From Hymenochaete sp. R1 (lineage: Eukaryota > Basidiomycota > Agaricomycetes > Hymenochaetales > Hymenochaetaceae): a stretch of DNA of 64,000 bases. Each line of letters opens with the position of its first letter. The first letter of the stretch is position 1. The notes under the pieces were generated by a model. That model saw nothing but the letters and a program-made list of their open reading frames with translations, ran no database searches and was not told the origin of the DNA. This document shows positions 1-12,900 of the stretch, piece by piece. The translations under genes and the position numbers were made by a program. The DNA is taken from assembly GCA_019400425.1 (NCBI GenBank), contig JAFREE010000097.1, positions 1 to 64,000 on the forward strand, in the 5' to 3' direction.

Positions 1-252
1 ATTCTTACTTAATTGTATTTGTAATTCTCTCACGGTCTCCTAAATATGTACCTACTATCAGTCCGTGTGAAGAATATTATCTTGACTTCGAACCACTACC
101 TTCCTCAAAATATAGCGCAGCCATGCTTGTCGTACACCAACGAAAGATCACCAAACTATGGTTAAATGCAAAGGTTGAGCACGTCGTTCCGAAGCGACTT
201 CAAGTTGGGCTGCATGCGTGAATGATGTAACGCTGTGAGCTTGTGACACCTA

Positions 253-288
253 ACGCGACACATGACGCGGACGCGTCGAGCATCGCGT
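253..288. promoter_or_regulatory. Cluster of MCB-like CGCG elements upstream of the MBF gene
   Basis: Four CGCG-core elements lie within 36 bases: ACGCGA (253-258), GACGCGG (264-270), a perfect palindromic ACGCGT (271-276) and TCGCGT (283-288). ACGCGT is the MluI cell-cycle box bound by MBF-type APSES proteins, and WCGCGW is its known degenerate core. The cluster ends about 90 bases before the start codon of an APSES gene, so autoregulation is an inference. The match is by eye and binding is not shown. Confidence 0.55.
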
Positions 289-376
289 TTTTCTTGCCGG
301 ACGATAGCTCCGATTCTCACCTCAAGCACGCCTCGCTCTTCTGTCTATTAGTTTACCTGCAGAGCGCAGAGAGACG

Positions 377-2771
377 ATGCCGGACAACCAGATATTCAAG
401 GTAAGGAATCTGAGCAAAGAAATCGGAGCATTTATTAATAAATTCATTCAAGGCCACCTACAGTGGGGTGCCAGTTTACGAAATGTGAGCAGTATCAGCG
501 GGTTCTTGAGCAGAAAAGTCTTACAAGATCCTCTTTTCCAGGATGTGCAAGAATGTAGCTGTTATGAGGCGAAAAGCAGATGGGTGGCTAAACGCCACTC
601 AGATTCTCAAAGTGGCAGGTTTCGATAAACCCCAAAGAACTCGGATCTTGGAACGAGACGTACAGAAAGGGATTCACGAGAAAGTGCAGGGCGGTTATGG
701 AAAATATCAGGGTAATATTCCTATCATTATCTTACTTACGCCATGTTTTTCTGATGGTTTTTTTGACAATTAGGTACTTGGATCCCACCCGAACGCGGAC
801 TTGAACTTGCTAGAATTTACAATTGCGATCTTCTCTTGCGAGCTATAATCGAATTCCACCCAGAAGCTAGAAGCCCTCCACCTGCGCCGAAACACGTTGC
901 TACTCCTGTTCCTCCACGGCAACAGCAGCAAGCTCGGAAAGAAGTCCAGGCGGCGCAACCTCGTTCATCATTAAGACGGACTCAGGATGAAGAATCGTCT
1001 TTAGTTGGTTCGGATGAAGAATCGGACTCAGCTTCTCCGTCGGAGTCTTCCTCCGCATCACCGACCCCGCCTCCAATAAATGAAGCTCGGGATTACAGGA
1101 TGTATGGTGTCGGCCGCGACGGGTACGCACAGTACTCAGTTTCTGACGCGAATTCTCGTCGGGGTTTTGAGTCGGAATCGGAGGACGAAGCAACGAACGG
1201 ACCCAGTTATGTCGATCAAATACTCGAATACTTCATATCTGAATCAAGCCATATTCCACAATTTCTCATAACTCCACCCAAAGAGTTCGATCCTAATGCA
1301 TCTATTGACGAGGAAGGGCATACCGCTTTACACTGGGCTTCGGCGATGGGACGAATGAGAGTAGTCAAGCTCCTACTTACGGCCGGCGCAGATATCTTCA
1401 GAGTTAACAAGGCCGGCCAAACAGCGCTCATGCGAAGTGTCATGTTCTCTAACAATTATGACGTCCGCAAGTTTCCCGAACTATATGAACTTTTACACCG
1501 TTCGACCCTAAACATCGATAATTACAACCGAACTGTCTTCCACCACATCATGGATATCGCGATGACCAAGGGTAAGACCCATGCAGCACGGTATTACATG
1601 GAGACCATCCTCCAACGCCTCTCAGAATATCCAAAAGAACTCGCGGACATCATCAATTTCCAGGATGAGGACGGGGAGACGGCCCTTACTATGGCTGCGC
1701 GCTGTAGAAGCAAGCGTTTAGTAAAGCTTCTCATCGACCACGGAGCCGACCCGAAAATCACGAACCGGGATAGCAAGAGCACCGAAGACTATATCCTTGA
1801 AGACGAGCGATTCCGTTCATCCCCAACTTTACCTTCTCGGACCTCTAACATGGCCTTCAGGACGTTGCAAGCAGCATATCCATCTGCTTCTGTCTCGAAC
1901 ACGTACGCGAACGCTATCCTGAGCGATCGTTTACCGTTACATCACTCTGTCACGGCTCAAATTACGGGTACACGGTGTGTAAATGATATGGCTGTGATGC
2001 TTGAAAGCCTTGCTGCTTCATTCGATCAGGAGCTCAAGGATAAGGAGCATGATTTGTCTCAGGCGCAGCTAGTCCTACATACTATCCAAGGAGAGATTCT
2101 AGAGCATCGGCGTGCGGTTCAGCAACTTGGGCAGCAATGTGAAGGTTTTGATGCGGCGAAAGCTAATCAAGCCCGGTTGCGTTCCGAGCTAACGGACAAG
2201 ATGATGAAGCGATATCGTGCTGGTGCTGAAAAGTGGTATCACGACGAGGAGCAAAGGGAGAGGCTGGTGCGGGCTCTCCCAAAAGGGAAGGACCTCCCCT
2301 CAATACCAGGCGTGATTTCCGACCTTTCGACGTCAAATGTCCGTTTTGGAGAAGGCGACGTCCAAGTTGGTAATGATGAGGATATTTCAGACCTGCAAAC
2401 ACTGTATGCGAACTTACCGTCCGACGAAACCAGTGTTAAAGAGGCATGTCAGACACTGAGATCAGAGCTCGAACATTCGAAGATGAAGAAAATAGAGATG
2501 ATAGACAAACTGGCTACGTTGATGGCGGAAACGGGAACTGGAGGGCGAATGGCACAATACCGGAGGCTTATTAGTGCAGGGTGCGGTGGGATGCCCCTTA
2601 ATGAAGTCGAAGATTCATTGCCTTTGATACTTGAAGTGAGGATCTCTCATTTTATATCACTCCGTGTCTAACTTCTTTCCTCCTCTTTTTCGTCAGTCTC
2701 TTGAGTCGGAAGACCCAGCGTACAGCACCCAGGCTTGGGGTGGAAAGCCACCTCCTCCCAAGATTCGATAA
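377..2771 (+). CDS. MBP1: MBF-type APSES/ankyrin transcription factor (Mbp1/Mbs1-like)
   Basis: DNA-binding subunit of the G1/S regulator MBF, acting in the nucleus. I join five exons (377-400, 453-484, 542-711, 774-2635, 2697-2771), which add up to an exact 720-residue frame. The first three exons and the start of the fourth give the APSES/KilA-N domain in the first 100 residues or so: a YSGVPVYE opening, then [18 protein letters not shown] and a [14 protein letters not shown] core typical of Mbp1/Swi4/Res1. A Ser/Glu-rich linker follows. Ankyrin repeats come next ([20 protein letters not shown] at about 1317-1376 and [20 protein letters not shown] at about 1674-1733), spaced as in Mbp1/Swi6. 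The C-terminal third is a helical coiled-coil region like the Swi6-dimerising part. The tiny 24-base first exon is needed to supply the ATG. Family assignment is firm; whether it is orthologous to Mbp1 or Res1/2 is not decided. Confidence 0.93.
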
Positions 2772-3017
2772 TTATTGTATATCAGAATTACATCGGAAGG
2801 TTCTTTTTTTTTTTACTATTTAACTTGTATTGTTGTACCTTGTCTCCCGATTGCATGGAACGAATCAACTGTTTAGGTAGTCGAAATATTTTGTGTTTTA
2901 TTGAGTTGACTGGTGTTTGTTTTGCTAAGTTGAGTTTGGTAAAGTTACTTGACGCGCGTGTCCGCCGACGCGGGTTGCACCCATACATTCACCTCCATCA
3001 TCCCTCTCGACTGCAAT

Positions 3018-5987
3018 ATGTCTCAAAAGGGCGCGCCCGGCCTCAAACGGGGTTTCGCTCCCATTGACGTCGATGTCGAGGACAATTTCGACGACATTGT
3101 CATCACCTCCGTCACGCCTGCGAAACGGAAGCAAGTGAACAGCGTCGCGAATGCAATTGATGTCGACAATTGTCCCGGGGCCAACGCCGACAACGCCATT
3201 TCATTGTTGGACGATGACGATGTCATCGAATCGCCGAGGAAGCGCATTAGACATGGCAGGGACAGTCAGTTTAACCCACAATCTGCAGTACCATGTTCAA
3301 GGTGAGATGCCGAAATGAAGTCCAGCCTGAGTCGTTGATTTGACCACATCGCGCCTTTCAGGGCACAACCACGCCCAACAGACCATCCACCTCGAACCCA
3401 GACTTCCGGGGCCGATGTATCTCTCCCGTACAACCGCATTCAGGTGATTTTTGCACAGGCTATTTTCCATAGTCATCCGGGCTCTCAGGAACAGAGTTAT
3501 GGGTCTTACACGACACAGAAATCAAGGACAGACACAGTGTGGTCCCATTCCGACCCACCTCCCGCCAACACTAGAGCATGTTCAGCAACTCAAGTGAAAG
3601 CCGACGATTACACAGAAGATTTCCAACGGCTAAGCCTACAATCATCGGCTAGTGCAATCGCACACAAGGTAAGCCTACATACCTCTAGCTTAACGGAGAC
3701 CGTTTTAATAACTTTCCTCTTTATCTGAAGGTGGAAAATGGAACGCAAGCTCAACCTGGATGCGCGCGTTTCCTCCCTACATGGCGATATACCCGTGCAA
3801 GTTCTCCTGACGATTCGGAAGATGAAGAATCATACCCATACGACATCTGGAGCGGCGACGAAGTCGTCCGCTCCGATCCCGACGTTGTTATGAGCGATGC
3901 TTCAGCAAGTCAGTTCAGCAGTGAATCTGACGCGCCTCCTCTTAAATCGGCTAGAACGGAATCTCCGCCTGAAAGCTGCACGAGTAAAGCGATACTTCAT
4001 TCTGAGATGGTCGTCCCTTTACGAGATACGATGTACGGAAGGTTTCTTGGTCAGCTGGGTCGTGAACACCCTCGCTTTATCGGAGTACTACCACAAAGAA
4101 CACAAAAGAAAGAAAAGCTGTATTCCTACATGAATTGCTCCGAGCTCCAACAGGCGATGCCATATAAGAAGACATCGGGTCGTGAGTGTCACATTGTTCC
4201 ATCTTTCGATCAAGTTTCTCAAAGCATAATAAGCAATCATTAAGGTTGCTCAATCTGGCTCGTTTGTTGCGGTTGCGAGTGCAGCCTCGGGCGGGGATGC
4301 GGATGGAGAAGACGATTCGTACGGTAAGTGACCTAATCATTTAAGTCTGCCATTACTCTGACTGTGCTTTAGATACACAAGCGCCGTATAATCTCAAAGG
4401 AAATCTTGTCGCCTTTCAGGGCTCATTGAGTGAGCCGGAATTTACGGTTTTGATCATGAATATGGCTCAGACGTTGTTTCAGGCACAGTGCTTGACAATC
4501 ATTCCCGACAGCAAAGATCTGGAGCCATGAAACGGTACACCGTGAATGATGTGAGTTTCGACCCATTGAAGTGAGTTACATTCTGGCTTTACTTCGCTTC
4601 TTTTCATAAAGTTGACTATGTATACGTTAGCCCAAATCGTTTCGTGTCTGTCAGTAACGACGGAACTGCTCGCGTTTGGGATTTGAGTTCCAGAAGAGGA
4701 TCCAGAGAAGATGACCCGGAAGTCATTGGCGACGTTCTTCGAGGCTCGCTGATTCAAACCTGTAATTACTTTATCAATTTGAAGTCACATTTTGCATTTA
4801 CTTAAATTCCGTAAGACAATTTCGGCGAACCGACTATACTGGCTAAACATAAGCCCAACACCAACATCTTTGCTATAACGTCACTTGACGGGCATGTTCA
4901 TCTCGTATACCCTTTTTCGTGACAAGGACTGATTATCTTTCAGGAGTGTCTATATCGTTACCCCTGGCTTCGAACCAAAAAAGCTAGACTTCATTAAGAA
5001 TACAGCTATCGTCAAGCCGGGTCATGTCTCTTGGGGGGCTACGCCCGAAACCACACGGCTCGGAGACAAAATATTCTGTTCGTCTGAGAGTAACCTTTAC
5101 GATGAAGCATGCCAGCACGCCGTTTTCGATGCTCAGATTTCGCGACCGCTGTACAACTTGAATGTCGAGGACTCCGGCGATGCGATGGCCATCGACGCCC
5201 TTCGTGAGTGTTCTCTTCCAGGAAACGAAAAGGGATCCTGCAGCTTATATCCCGAATTCGATTGATTTTCATAGGTGGAACGTTGGCATTGGCGACTTCA
5301 GGCGGCTTAGGCAAGAATCGCCTGCTACTGTTTGACGTTGCGCGTGAAACTCCTCATCCCAGGAAGGGTATATCTCTCCGTGCTCACAAGGACCCCACAA
5401 AGCACCTGGAAGTCAACAACGCCGCCTTCTCACCCGATGGTATCCTCATCGCGCTTGCTCGAAATGACAATATGACCGACATTTTCGACGTGCGATTCTT
5501 GGACGCAAATGGGGCTCGTCCATGGGCGACACTTACGCATGCAGAGACACGTTTGTCGACAATGGGTAAGTCGGGTTATGGCACCTACGGAGCGGAGTGG
5601 GTGACGGGATGGAGAGGAAAACCCGGTTCTGGGAACGTGTCTCTGGGACTTGTCACAGGCGGGGCTGACTGTCAGTACCCCTTCCCTTTCTTCCCCGTTG
5701 AGAGGAAAAAAAGAACTCAGATCTCTCATACTTCTTATTCTTAGGCTGCGTTCGTCTGTGGGATGTCATGCGTACTCCTTCGGAGGCGGGAGCAGATCAG
5801 AGCGTCAGACTCGCTGAAATGATAAATGATATTGCAGACTTGACACTTGGAGATCCCGCAAAAAATGAAAGGCGTCTCGTCGTGTACGTCCCGCATAATT
5901 TCTCTGGCCTCATCGTGTATTTCGCATTCTCAACTCGATGTTTTTCACAGTGGTGACGTTGGCGGCGAAGTGCATTTCTTCGACTAA
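3018..5987 (+). CDS. WD40-repeat protein with disordered acidic N-terminus
   Basis: A multi-exon gene beginning MSQKGAPGLKRG. The N-terminal 250 residues or so are disordered, with acidic and basic patches (FDDIVITS, SLLDDDDVIESPRKR) suggesting a nuclear protein. From about 4380 the exons encode WD40 blades: NRFVSVSNDGTARVWDLSS (about 4630-4690), NIFAITSLDGSVYIV (about 4865-4960), NNAAFSPDGILIALARND (about 5417-5470), and GGADCCVRLWDV once the intron at about 5672-5744 is removed. The last exon ends GEVHFFD. The blades predict a beta-propeller scaffold; I do not recognise the orthologue or complex. Exon borders in the first 1.3 kb are uncertain, because several short open stretches can be joined in more than one way. 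An ACGCGCGT element lies about 60 bases upstream. Confidence 0.75.
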
Positions 5988-7289
5988 AATAATATTTCAA
6001 AAATGATCATCCGAACTACCAAGTCTCCGTAAATGTTTTGTACTCTTCCCCTCCCCTGCGGCTTTTTCCTTCTTCTCTTCAAGGACGGATCCTTTTTCCA
6101 CTTCCCTTTTATCAAGGATTTTGTCTCGCCTTCGCTGCTCAAAAAATTGCGTCACAATGCTCCCGCTATCGACCTTGCTTTGCTTCGCTTTCTTCGACGT
6201 TTTCGACCCCCTTTCTTTGTTTCTGATTGGCTTTGGTTTGGATCGATAAAACGGTAATGACTTGTATAACAAAACTTTGGGACTCTCTTTCTTGTTTACA
6301 CATATTTCCAACTTTTTAACGCCCCCCCCCATCCTTTTTTTCTCTCTCCCCCTCCCTCCCTTCCTTCCTTATTGTTTACTTTCGGCACGAACGCAAACGC
6401 ACTTAACGATCTGTAACGCTTTTGAAATATTGTAACCTGATGTCTTTTTCCCACAGCGATATCACGTCCGAGCTTCTCTCTTTGAATACCGTAAGTTTCT
6501 TTAGTAAATGCTCAGAGCCCACCGACTCGGAGACAGTGCGTCAGGTACACTTCTTGACACTCCGACTCGCACACGACTGGCATACTACCGCCGTGCGCGT
6601 TTAGTGCATTCGGAACCGGAGCCGCTGCGACTAGGTCTCATAGTATCAATAATCATATCAATGCGCTAATTGTTGAGAAGTTATCAACGTTATGGTGGAC
6701 GTCGGGCGTAGAAATAGACAGTCAAAAAAGAAATGCGCAGAATTAGTGCACTGAGGTACGAGAAGGCTAGGAGTATGCTCGCGACACCTTCATAGGTAGA
6801 TTTGAGATTTGACTTGACTGTAACTCGAGCACAGGGTGGCGAGAGCAAAATCCTTAAAGAGACTAGGCGAAAATGTGTATTTTTAAAAGTAAAAGCTAAC
6901 AAGACAAACAAGAAAGGGAAAGGTAATCAAATAGTAACATAGATAAAAGTAGTCCAAATAGAAGATGATCGATGCGAGAAAAAATAAAAGCCGGAGGCTG
7001 CAAGCAGCAGCTATCGCGGAAAGGGGAGGATGAAATGAAGTTAGGGAAGTGTCCGATAAATGGCGAGATAGAAAAGTGTACAAGATCGAGGGAAAGACAG
7101 TCGTACAATAGTCGAGCGTGAAGATTTTCGAAAGCGCTGAGTATATTCAAGAAGGTGAAAGGAGGGATGGGAGTAGATGGGTTTGAAGTTGATTGTTTTT
7201 TATGCAGAGGAGAGAAGGGAGCGGTGGGGCACACCAGTAGGCGTAGCTATTGACGACGGGCATCAACACAGTAAGGTTCACTGTCATAC
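5988..7289. other. Intergenic between convergent genes (WD40 and cyclin)
   Basis: No supported gene. The stretch should contain the 3' untranslated regions of both flanking genes. It has pyrimidine-rich low complexity, including a C-run followed by a CT-rich tract at about 6320-6370. The few open frames here are short, compositionally skewed, and lack splice-consistent partners or known motifs. Confidence 0.6.
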
Positions 7290-8817
7290 TCATACAGAGA
7301 CGAAGTCGACACTCTCGTCGTTCTCAAAAGCATCGTAGCGCCTGGATGAACGGATACGGTAGGCTCTGTCATCCAGACCATGAACATGAGATGACGCAGA
7401 TTGAGAAGCGATGAGGACATCGCGTTCAACACCATTCGCGTTGTAGACGAGCGCATCATTCTTGCTTTCGACACTTCGGTCCATGCGACCGGCCTTCTCC
7501 CTAGCACTGTGGCCATTCGAGCCAAAGACGCGTCCCAGGAAGCCACCAGATATACTCTCTCTAATCCGAGGAATCGATGGCATTGAGCTGATACTTTGAG
7601 AAGAGGTCGAAGAACGGGTTGCTATAGACACAGAATGAGAGTGACCCAAGTTATACGAGGAAGAGCGATTCGTAGCGGGACGAGCAGCTGGGGGCCTCGA
7701 AGGTAAGGCGAACGAGATGCGAGAGGCATTGCGTACGCCGTTTGAAGCGACCTTCGAGGGTGTAGGAAGGGTGATGACGTTCTGCTCGTCTTCGAGTTCG
7801 CTACCGTCAGAGCCACAAGAGGAAGACCCGTAATCATCCATGAGAGAGCCCATACTCATCTCAGACTCGGTCGCCGTGCAGCGAGACGTGTTGCCAAGCG
7901 GAGATGACCCAGAAGAGACCGGCGAGGGAATGGACAGACGAGACCTCGAGTTCGAGACAGGAACGTCCAAGAGTCCAGCAGTAGATGACGGTGGGGCTGC
8001 ATCATAGGGTGGCGTGATTGGCAGTTCCATTTCAAAGTCAGAGCGAGAGCGACGCTTGAGGCGGTTGATGGCAGACTGGCGGGTCTCACGATCTTGTTTA
8101 GGAGAGGATGTGCGGCGGGGCATGAACTCAGCCCACGCCTCGATGGCCTGGTCTTCGGTGAACCGGAGCTCAAAGTTCAAGAGATCCAAGAGCTGCCTTT
8201 CCATGAAGTTGACTTCACCGTTGTCGAAAAGAGCCGCGTATCTAGTCCAGTGCTTGTTCTTTGGCGACGAGTCGTTGAGGTACTTGGCAGCAACAATGAG
8301 AGTCGCGAGGAAGACCCTGTGCCTCGTGCAAGGCATGCCTGGACGAGAAAATTATGAACATAAGCAAGAGCAATCAGCCCAATGAAAGAGAAGACGCACA
8401 GCCGACAGAGAACTTGGGAAGCCTTTCGCGGAGCCTTTCCAAGTATATGAGCGTTGTCAGTAACGTAGGCGTCTGGACGTTTGCACTCTCGACGAGACCG
8501 ACGATGAAGTCCTCAAGGGAAGGCAGAGACTTGGCGTAGAGTAGCATCTCGATATCGTTGAAGGATTGCTTGACAGGAGTGTGCGGTGGAGTGGGCAGGC
8601 CAGCAGGATCAGGAAGACCAGAGCCAGTCGAAGCACAAGTGGCATCATCGGGGCTAGGCATGTCGATGATGCTCCTAGTCTTGTCAGCAATGAAATTGAT
8701 CATGTCGCGAGAGACCTGGCGTCTGAGGAGAGTGATAAGCTCGGGATCATGCATTGACTTGGGAAGGAGGGAGGCGCCGCAGCGACGGTCGGAATAGGAA
8801 GACTGGGTGGCAGACAT
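7290..8817 (-). CDS. Pcl1/Pho80-type cyclin
   Basis: A G1-type cyclin partnering a Pho85/Cdk5-like kinase. The start at 8817 ([20 protein letters not shown]) is preferred over an in-frame ATG at 9024, because the added residues are Pro/Ser-rich and unlike a cyclin. Exon 1 carries the first cyclin-box helices ([13 protein letters not shown], then [17 protein letters not shown]). An intron at about 8340-8405 joins to [20 protein letters not shown] and [18 protein letters not shown], the strongly conserved centre of the box, then [19 protein letters not shown]. The remaining 200 residues or so are a Ser/Pro-rich disordered tail with many SP/TP sites, as in fungal Pcl1/Pas1 cyclins. A TCGCGT element lies about 250 bases upstream, which fits G1/S control but is inference. 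Confidence 0.9.
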
Positions 8818-9755
8818 GGCTGGGGAGTGGCAATTAAGTGTTAAAGGGAGAGTGTGCGAATAAGGACGTTGTCTGGAGACTGCGAGAGACGAAGGTGTAC
8901 GAGTAGAAGAAGTGTATGAAAGAGAAGGTGAGCCCGTCGAGGGAGAGGGAAGGGGGATAGGAGGGGATGCGGGTGGTCGATGATGGTCGATGGCCAAAGG
9001 AGTGAAGAGCAGCAGACTAGTCAACTCCTTTTATAGAAATAGACGAGCGTCTGTGGACCAACAAACACGTCGCGTCCCTCACAACAGCAAATAACAGCAA
9101 CAACCAACACCGATGACGGCGATAGCACAAGACCGGCCTGTGTATCGAAAAGAAGCAGAAAGAAAGTAAAGCTGATAGCACGGGAGTGAAGGCGAGGAGG
9201 TATTGGAAGGGGATGGTCGTGGTCCTTGTCAAAAGGATGGGGGTCTCGTACTCTCATAACCTGGTCGATTTTTGTATCCGCATGAACCGTCAGCCACAAC
9301 ACCGCATTCGCAATCGGCTCTTGGCAAGCATTTACTGTGTTGAAATCATGATGCTACTTGGGGTCGTGGCTGACACGGTCCTTTATTCCTTTTCAAATTT
9401 TAATGGTAAGTAATCACTGAGAACAAACCGAGGGTTGCCTTCATGGTAAATACCACTCTCGTCTCCAGCTAGAGACGCAGTCAAAATTCATTCCTATAGC
9501 CGTATACCGTAACATTGGCCAGGCATATATTTATGATAATTTATCCCAGCACTGCATTTTTTTTCCCTTACATCATTCTCAGTGATGAAACAAGACTGCG
9601 CCAACTCTTTAAGCTCAATAGCTAACATCGCTTGAAGGAAATCACGTTCGGGAAGGATCCATCTCGCTTAGGAAGAACAATACCATATCTTGGATAGTTA
9701 GAGCAAAAAAATGACCTACAATGACTGCAGGTTGACGAAAAAAATGATACGCCCA
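8818..9755. other. Cyclin promoter and spacer to the tRNA
   Basis: About 0.94 kb upstream of the cyclin gene (transcribed leftwards) and downstream of the tRNA. It contains one WCGCGW element at 9070-9075 and several AT-rich runs. I see no convincing coding sequence. The in-frame open extension to 9024 is read here as 5' leader. Confidence 0.5.
9070..9075. promoter_or_regulatory. MCB-like TCGCGT element upstream of the cyclin
   Basis: A WCGCGW core 253 bases from the cyclin start codon. A single six-base match may be chance; it is listed because the MBF gene and other possible targets are neighbours. Confidence 0.3.
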
Positions 9756-9834
9756 TGACCACCGCAGGGGTCGAACCTGCAATCTCCTGATTACAGCATC
9801 GTAGTCAGACGCGATGCCATTTCGCCAGGCGGCC
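9756..9834 (-). tRNA. tRNA-Arg(ACG) with a 7-base intron
   Basis: The minus strand folds as a complete tRNA. The acceptor stem pairs GGCCGCC with GGTGGTC (two G-T pairs), with discriminator A. The anticodon stem pairs TCTGA with TCAGG. The T-arm is GCAGG, loop TTCGACC, CCTGC. The 14 bases between the anticodon-stem strands are twice the normal loop. Placing a 7-base intron at the canonical site after position 37 leaves loop CTACGAA with anticodon ACG. The GGCGAAATGGC D-region and overall layout resemble fungal tRNA-Arg. CCA is not encoded, as expected. The identity depends on the intron placement. Confidence 0.85.
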
Positions 9835-9975
9835 ATATAAAGCACTATTACGTTCTAACTTATCAGATCACAATTCGCATGGGAAACACCGAAACGTCCA
9901 ATGAAACTCCTTTAAAGCCCAAATACCAAATTATATAGCAAATTCACGGCGTTATCCATGTCTGTCTAGATCCAC

Positions 9976-12900
9976 CTAAAAGCTCTCATCCTGACTCTGC
10001 GAAAACATCTCCAAGAACTCCCTCACAGCTGCCGGCAGCTCCCCTTTCCCTATACCTTGTATCTCCATCTTCGCTCTCCGAAGTTTGCGAGGGGTGAGGA
10101 CGTATGACCCACTCTCGGAGCCAAGATCGGGAATGGACGAGTAAGAGCTGCCTGGTTCTGAATTGGAATTGGCGTCTGCTTCAGCGCCAATGTCATCGCC
10201 AGCAGGAGTCGGTGTAGGAGGCGATGATATTTGTTCTGAGCGATGGTCAGGTTCCAGACCTTCCTCCCGCCCGCCGCCATCCCGAACCCAATCGTACCAC
10301 GCCCCATATTGCGTCTGACTCTGGCTCGGTGTCCATTCTTTCTTGCGTTTCTCGAGACAGCGAGTCGTGAGTTCCGCAACATTGGCATCTTCGTCACCGA
10401 TGCCACTGCCGCTGCCCTCTGCATCACGATTCACTTCAAGCATATCGCTCACAACTTCACGGTCAACTGTTGATGCTGTCGGAGCTGGAGGCGTACGAGC
10501 CGTATTCACTTGTAGACCCAACTCTTCGTTTTCGCCGTCAAGGTCATTTAGATAGTCGAGCTCTTGGGTATCAGGCTGTGTTACTGAGCTCTGAGTCGTG
10601 GATGGCAGAGGCGGCGTCAGCTTTGGCTTCTCAGATACACCTTGAGCCGAGTTCGTTTGACTTTCTTTACTCGTATACTCATTTTCGCTGGCCTCATCCT
10701 TATCGTCGTCCTCGTCACTGGCGTCCACGACCTCGTTACCCCCGCATTCTTCCATTTTCCTCCTGCACCAGGCCTATGCATACTCGAGCCTAGCACTTTC
10801 GTTCTCCAAAGTCTGAACGCCTCGTTACTTTCCGCAAAAGGATCCTGCGTCCATTGTGAGCCACACGCTTCCGTTACTGAACTTTGAGGAAGAATTGCCG
10901 TATGTTCTTTCGCATTCGTCGCCGCATTTGCCTTGTAACCCGTGTCAGTTTGAGACTCAAAGACAGCTTCCGTTTGGGAATCCGGTTCGGTCTGAGACGA
11001 GAGTACCATGAACGATTGTGCTCTCGTTTTGAGATCTCGAACTGATGGCGCATGCGTATGAAGGCTCGCTCGCGGCGCGAACAATTCAGGTACCTTGAAA
11101 ACGTCGTCTACCTCCGGGTACGAGTCAGGTTCAGTCTGTGACGAGGGCATGACGAAGGGGTTCTTCTCCATTTCTTGCATGGAACTAGCTTCTTTACCTG
11201 CTTCAAAGCACGATTCGGGTTCAGTCTGAGAAGATGGGAAAACGATGCCGACATAGTCTTTGTTGACAGGAGATAGATTACGCGAATGAGAGACATCCCT
11301 TTCCTCAGCAAAGACTTGTAAGGTGGTAGAGGGAGAGTCGTCCGCTTGTTGACCAGAGGTCCTTGGTTCGATGTCGCGTTTTGAAGATACAGCTGAATGG
11401 TGATCGTCAGGAATGAGTGGTAAGTCCGAGGTAAGAGGCGTGAGTGGAGAAAGTGGGGTTGTGAGAGGAAGTTGCGCCTCCCGTGAGTGAGCTCCATCGG
11501 AAGAATGACAAAAGGTATTCGACGAGATAGAGTCGTTGAGTCTAAATGGTCTGCATGAGTTTCCCTGCCGTGACATTTAAAAGACCGGGAAAACAAACCT
11601 CGACCTCGAAGAGATACTATCCATCGATCGCCTGCCGCTCAATATCAGTTCTTCTTCATCCTCTTGAGACGTCGGAACCACGAAGTTCAGATCGGTTCTG
11701 TTGGTAGCAGAGCCGCGTCCGAGAAACATTCCACACTGACCACCATCTTCGGATTGCGTCGGTGGTAAGGGCAAAAGACCCTTTGTCTCCAGCGGAGGTG
11801 GCTTTCTGAAATTCCGTTTCTTCCTCGGGGTCTCTTCTACAAGCGTCTGTTGACTAGAAATCTGTGATGACGGAACGATAAGCTTGCTCCTATCGTGCGA
11901 CTTCTGGTCTGATTTTTCGGAAGTCAAGGGATCGCTTGAAGATAAAGAGGATAGAGAGCAGGACGACAGAAGGGTAGATGGACGTGGCGGAGCGAGGGGA
12001 AGCTTGAAGTTCGGTGCCGGTGGATCAGAAACGACAGAAGCGCTTTTCTCGTATTTCTTCGTCCGCCTCCTCGACAATGGCGAATAGTGTAGATATTGGG
12101 TCTGTGAAGAGGGAATGACTGAATTGGCCTCCTCCATGTCACTCATACGTGAAGACTGAATATTCTTCGCGGCGTAACGCTCGTGAACTGATTCTACCAT
12201 GAAGCCATCCGCTTCGAGCGGCCTTCGCTGCAGGCTTTCTCTCTCCTTCCCTTTCTCCGTCCTCCGAACGAGGTCAAGCTTCAATCTTGATACAGCAATG
12301 CTCTCCGGTGTGGGATACATCATCCTCCGATTTCCCTCCTTCGCTAGAGCAGGTACGCATGGTGTCTTTGTTTCTCGCGATCGGGTTCCAGATTTTAGTG
12401 CCAATATACTTGATATTGGTTTGCTGGACGAAGGCTCCACCATAGAAATGGGAGATGACGACGGGGCTGAGAGTCCATCACTTGTCTTCGAGCCTGCACG
12501 ACGAATAAGATTTCGTGCTGCGACATTGGATGATGGGGGAGGTGTGGGAAACAGGTTTGGTCCAACTACTCCAAGAGTCCGCTTTAGAGGCTGTTGTGGC
12601 TTGGACGGCGTAGTATCGAACATCGCGTCAAATTTACCGTAACATTCCCCGGTAGCTTCATTGGTATTGACGAGAGTCCTTTTACTCCGTTTCGATGGGC
12701 TCGGACTCGACAGAGTGTGGTCCGGCCTCGGTCGCACGATCTTCCGAGACTTGTGTCGTGAAGGAGAAGTGTGAGAGGGAGTTGAGGAGCCGGCCGTCCT
12801 TCGCGATCTCGGGCTGTTCTGGTGAAAGGTGACATCTGAAAGCACCGCACGGTTTCGTTTCTGTCTTGTCGGAGTCAGTGTTTTCGCGTCGGCTTCGAAT

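Noticed and set aside
6690..7234. Several minus-strand frames downstream of the cyclin
   Set aside because: AT-rich, Phe/Leu/Ser-biased, with no motif and in the expected 3' untranslated region.
8818..9024. Upstream in-frame ATG for the cyclin
   Set aside because: The extra residues are Pro/Ser/Thr-rich and unlike cyclin N-termini. The ATG at 8817 gives a normal family start.
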